6,964 nucleotides of DNA from Mycoplasmatota bacterium. GTDB taxonomy: Bacteria > Bacillota_I > Bacilli_A > Izemoplasmatales > Izemoplasmataceae. The notes beneath the pieces are model-generated. The model did no database searches, was not told the DNA's origin, and saw only the letters and a list, made by a program, of their open reading frames with translations. A program made the translations under genes and the position numbers. The stretch's first letter is position 1. Each line of letters begins with the position of its first letter. This document shows, piece by piece, positions 5,249 through 6,964 of this stretch. Location of the stretch: positions 1-6,964 of the forward strand of contig DAOVWR010000063.1 in the NCBI GenBank assembly GCA_030636545.1, given 5' to 3'.

Positions 5249-5278
5249 TACTATATAGTTATATTACTATAAAGTAAT
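5231..5278. repeat. Three contiguous 16-bp dyads, probable ArsR operators
   Basis: Units begin at 5231, 5247 and 5263 with no gap between them: ATTACTCTGTGGTAAT, ATTACTATATAGTTAT and ATTACTATAAAGTAAT. Each is an ATTACT-N4-AGTAAT inverted repeat; the third is perfect and the first two have one mismatch in the right arm. They cover the -10, the predicted start and the leader, and the last touches the Shine-Dalgarno region of arsR. A loose extra half-site (ATTAC) lies at 5214. Binding by the adjacent ArsR is inferred from position. Confidence 0.65.
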
Positions 5279-5288
5279 GGAGGCGGAG
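5279..5288 (+). promoter_or_regulatory. Ribosome binding site deciding the arsR start
   Basis: GGAGG at 5279-5283 lies eight bases before the ATG at 5292, and a second GGAG follows at 5285-5288. The earlier in-frame ATG at 5277 overlaps this site and the last operator dyad and has no ribosome site of its own, so 5292 is the start. Confidence 0.8.
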
Positions 5289-5291
5289 AAA

Positions 5292-5555
5292 ATGAATAAA
5301 TTTATGGTGCTGAAACTGCTCGCAGATGAGAACAGATTTAATATTTTTATGAAGCTATTAGAATATGATGAATTATGTGTCTGTGAGATCGAAGAATTAC
5401 TAGGAATTAAGCAGGCAAATACTTCTAAACATTTGAAGAGATTTAAGGATTTAAATATGATTTCTGCGAGAAGAATCAAGAACATGATTAAGTATAGCAT
5501 TAAGGAAGAATTCTTGAATGAAAACATGGATTTAATTAAGTACTTGATGATATGA
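5292..5555 (+). CDS. arsR: ArsR/SmtB-family metalloregulatory repressor
   Basis: An 87-residue winged-helix repressor, near the short end for the family. ArsR proteins bind operator DNA as dimers and leave it when metalloids bind. The metal-site helix reads DELCVCEIEELL, with C29 and C31 in the CVC arrangement known from As(III)/Sb(III) sensors; the third cysteine of the E. coli protein is replaced by E34. The recognition helix is QANTSKHLKRFKDLNMI (41-57), followed by a short wing, SARRIKNMIKYSI. C29 and C31 are its only cysteines. It heads the cassette, its TGA overlaps the permease ATG as ATGA, and three dyads precede it, pointing to autoregulation. The ligand is probably trivalent arsenic or a similar soft metalloid; this is inferred from the motif. 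Confidence 0.93.
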   Translation: MNKFMVLKLLADENRFNIFMKLLEYDELCVCEIEELLGIKQANTSKHLKRFKDLNMISARRIKNMIKYSIKEEFLNENMDLIKYLMI

Positions 5556-6517
5556 TATTTCCATGGTTAGATAGTAGTGTTTCTTGGCTTATAGAAACGC
5601 TTGATATTGATTTAGATAGTCAGGTTGGAACAGCTATTCATTTCTTCATTTATGATACAATTCAGATTACGTTACTTTTAATATTTATGATCTTTATTAT
5701 TTCTTATATTAGGAGTTACTTTCCACCAGAAAGAACAAAGAAAATACTCGAGAAATTTAAAGGAATTATTGGTAACTTTTTCGGATCTACTCTTGGAGTA
5801 ATTTCACCATTTTGTAGTTGTAGCAGTATACCTATTTTTATTGGACTAATTAGTAGTGGAGTTCCACTGGGAATTACCTTCAGTTTTCTTATTACTTCTC
5901 CTATAGTCAATGAAGCTGCGATAGTAATGTTGTTCGGTTATTTTGATTATAGGATCGCAATCCTTTACATAAGTTTTGGAATCTTGATTGGAGTAGTTGG
6001 TGGATTTGCGATAGATAAACTAAAATTAGAAAAATATATCGAAGATTTTGTATATAACATAAAAAATGCAAATATTGTGCTTCCTAAAATGAACCAAATG
6101 GACAGATTTCAATTTTCATGGCAAGAAACATTTGATATTTTAAAAAGAGTTTACAAGTGGATTGTAATTGGAGTTTTTGCTGGTTCGATAATACATGGAT
6201 GGGTTCCTGAGGATTATTTAGTAGATATTGCGGGACCAGATAATCCGTTTGCAGTAATTATCGTGACGATTTTGGCCGTTCCACTTTATTCAAACGTACT
6301 AGGAACCATACCGATTGCAAATGCTTTGATAGGTAAAGGCATGGGAATTGGGACTGCAATGAGTTTTATGATGGCTACTACTGCGCTTAGTTTACCGGAG
6401 ATGATGATATTAAGAAAAGTAATGAAACCTAAACTTATCTGGATATTTATTGGTATAACTACTGTGGGAATTATAGCAATTGGATATGCATTTAATCTAA
6501 TATTAGGAGTGATTTAA
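5552..6517 (+). CDS. ArsP/YraQ-type (UPF0718) permease, probable metalloid efflux
   Basis: A 321-residue integral membrane protein of the ArsP/YraQ permease family, of which some members export trivalent organoarsenicals. About eight membrane segments can be seen, near residues 28-52, 75-100, 104-130, 133-153, 200-218, 232-252, 258-285 and 295-319, with a charged cytoplasmic-type loop at about 154-198. The family signature SPFCSCSSIP holds C88 and C90, the only cysteines; it is followed by FLITSPIVNEAA. A second related half contains LAVPLYSNVLGTIPIANAL. The ATG overlaps the arsR stop and has no clear Shine-Dalgarno, so expression should be coupled to the repressor. Methylarsenite export is a reasonable guess from ArsP, but inorganic or other substrates are possible. 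Confidence 0.9.
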   Translation: MIFPWLDSSVSWLIETLDIDLDSQVGTAIHFFIYDTIQITLLLIFMIFIISYIRSYFPPERTKKILEKFKGIIGNFFGSTLGVISPFCSCSSIPIFIGLISSGVPLGITFSFLITSPIVNEAAIVMLFGYFDYRIAILYISFGILIGVVGGFAIDKLKLEKYIEDFVYNIKNANIVLPKMNQMDRFQFSWQETFDILKRVYKWIVIGVFAGSIIHGWVPEDYLVDIAGPDNPFAVIIVTILAVPLYSNVLGTIPIANALIGKGMGIGTAMSFMMATTALSLPEMMILRKVMKPKLIWIFIGITTVGIIAIGYAFNLILGVI

Positions 6518-6754
6518 ATGAAAATAGTCAAAATTTTGGGCGGTGGATGTCCAAATTGTACAATTTTACACAACAATGTTTTATCAGCAATCAGAGAATT
6601 AAAAATAGAAGCAAAGGTTGAGAAAATTGAAGATTTTGCTGAAATTTCAAAATATGGAGTTATGAGTACTCCAGCATTGGTAATAAATGAAAAAGTTGTA
6701 GGAATCGGAAAATTAAAGTATAAGAAAGTTAAAGGACTTATTGAAAATGGATAA
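6518..6754 (+). CDS. Small thioredoxin-fold redox-active disulfide protein
   Basis: A 78-residue protein of the redox-active disulfide / thioredoxin_3 family. The active site is GGGCPNC (C11, C14), and the cis-proline loop is MSTPALVINEKVVGIGK (P52). Length is normal for this minimal thioredoxin fold. There is no signal peptide, so it should act in the cytoplasm. The ATG follows the permease TAA directly, with AGGAG inside the end of the permease gene. Genes of this family often follow ArsP-like permeases and ArsR regulators. A role in reducing the substrate or the permease CxC pair is likely, but is inference. It could equally bind the metalloid as a chaperone. Confidence 0.9.
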   Translation: MKIVKILGGGCPNCTILHNNVLSAIRELKIEAKVEKIEDFAEISKYGVMSTPALVINEKVVGIGKLKYKKVKGLIENG

Positions 6755-6964
6755 AAAATATATTTTTTTAGATTTGGATGGAACGATAATTGATCACAAA
6801 TCAAATAGTGTTCCAAAATCTACAAAGGAAACAGTTAGAAAGCTAAAAGAAAATGGACACGAAATAATAATTTCTACAGGAAGACCTCCTTCGTTATTTT
6901 ATAATATCGATAAAGAATTAGAAATTGATTCATATATAGCTTCTAATGGAAGAATTGTTGTGTA
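6747..6964 (+). CDS. Cof-type HAD-superfamily hydrolase, partial (N-terminus)
   Basis: The first 72 residues of a HAD-IIB (Cof-like) phosphatase; the rest lies past the window end. Motif I is FLDLDGT (nucleophile D9, acid D11) and motif II is ISTGRP (S43-T44), followed by YIASNGRIVV, typical of the segment leading into the cap domain. Such enzymes dephosphorylate sugar phosphates, flavin precursors or similar small molecules; the substrate cannot be read from this part. The ATG at 6747 overlaps the thioredoxin-like gene by 8 bases, with AAAGGA ten bases upstream, so it may be transcribed with the arsR cassette. A functional link to metalloid handling is not evident. Confidence 0.9.
   Translation, partial: MDKKYIFLDLDGTIIDHKSNSVPKSTKETVRKLKENGHEIIISTGRPPSLFYNIDKELEIDSYIASNGRIVV

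Noticed and set aside
5267..5527. Minus-strand open frame opposite arsR
   Set aside because: Antisense shadow; composition is low-complexity Ser/Leu/Phe and it covers the operator array and arsR.
840..5555. Possible UGA-as-Trp code given the Mollicutes-like character
   Set aside because: TGA terminates three genes at the expected family lengths and all Trp codons seen are TGG.
1..6964. CRISPR arrays, insertion sequences, tRNA genes, attachment sites
   Set aside because: No spaced direct repeats other than the 16-bp dyads, no transposase or integrase, no cloverleaf seen on reading both strands.

Overview
The window is a strongly AT-rich bacterial segment with short intergenic gaps. Trp is encoded by TGG, and TGA serves as a real stop at the ends of the GHKL ATPase, PHP and arsR genes, so this is the standard code and not the Mycoplasma code. 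A short (4.5S-like) SRP RNA, a low-GC Gram-positive gene set and an electron-bifurcating type hydrogenase operon together suggest a fermentative anaerobe of Bacillota or a deep Mollicutes-related lineage (Izemoplasmatales/Haloplasmatales type). That placement is inference; nothing here fixes the taxon.

Region 1 (1-3728, minus strand) is one tightly packed operon for the diaphorase-side subunits of a multimeric NAD(P)-linked [FeFe] hydrogenase. It reads, in transcription order: hndA/NuoE-like, DRTGG protein 1, RsbW-like ATPase, DRTGG protein 2, PHP phosphoesterase, GHKL ATPase, hndB-like thioredoxin-type ferredoxin, and hndC/NuoF-like (cut by the window edge). The catalytic hydrogenase subunit is expected beyond coordinate 1. 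Five putative signalling proteins thus sit between electron-transfer subunits A and B, with every junction overlapping or within 10 nt. The PHP gene appears to start at an ATT codon and the RsbW-like gene at TTG.

Region 2 (3729-4022) is a divergent intergenic region. It has a good extended -10 promoter for the hydrogenase operon, with a perfect 8-bp-arm dyad lying over its -10, and a weaker candidate promoter for tdk on the other strand.

Region 3 (4023-5213, plus strand) holds tdk (thymidine kinase), tadA (tRNA adenosine deaminase, overlapping tdk) and an SRP RNA gene whose terminal helix plus T-run doubles as an intrinsic terminator.

Region 4 (5214-6964, plus strand) is a metalloid-type cassette: arsR repressor, ArsP/YraQ-type permease and a CPNC thioredoxin-fold protein, followed by an overlapping Cof-type HAD phosphatase that runs off the window. 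Three contiguous 16-bp dyads precede arsR and look like tandem operators. Each cassette protein contains exactly one close cysteine pair and no other cysteine, which suggests thiol-based sensing, transport and reduction of a soft metalloid.
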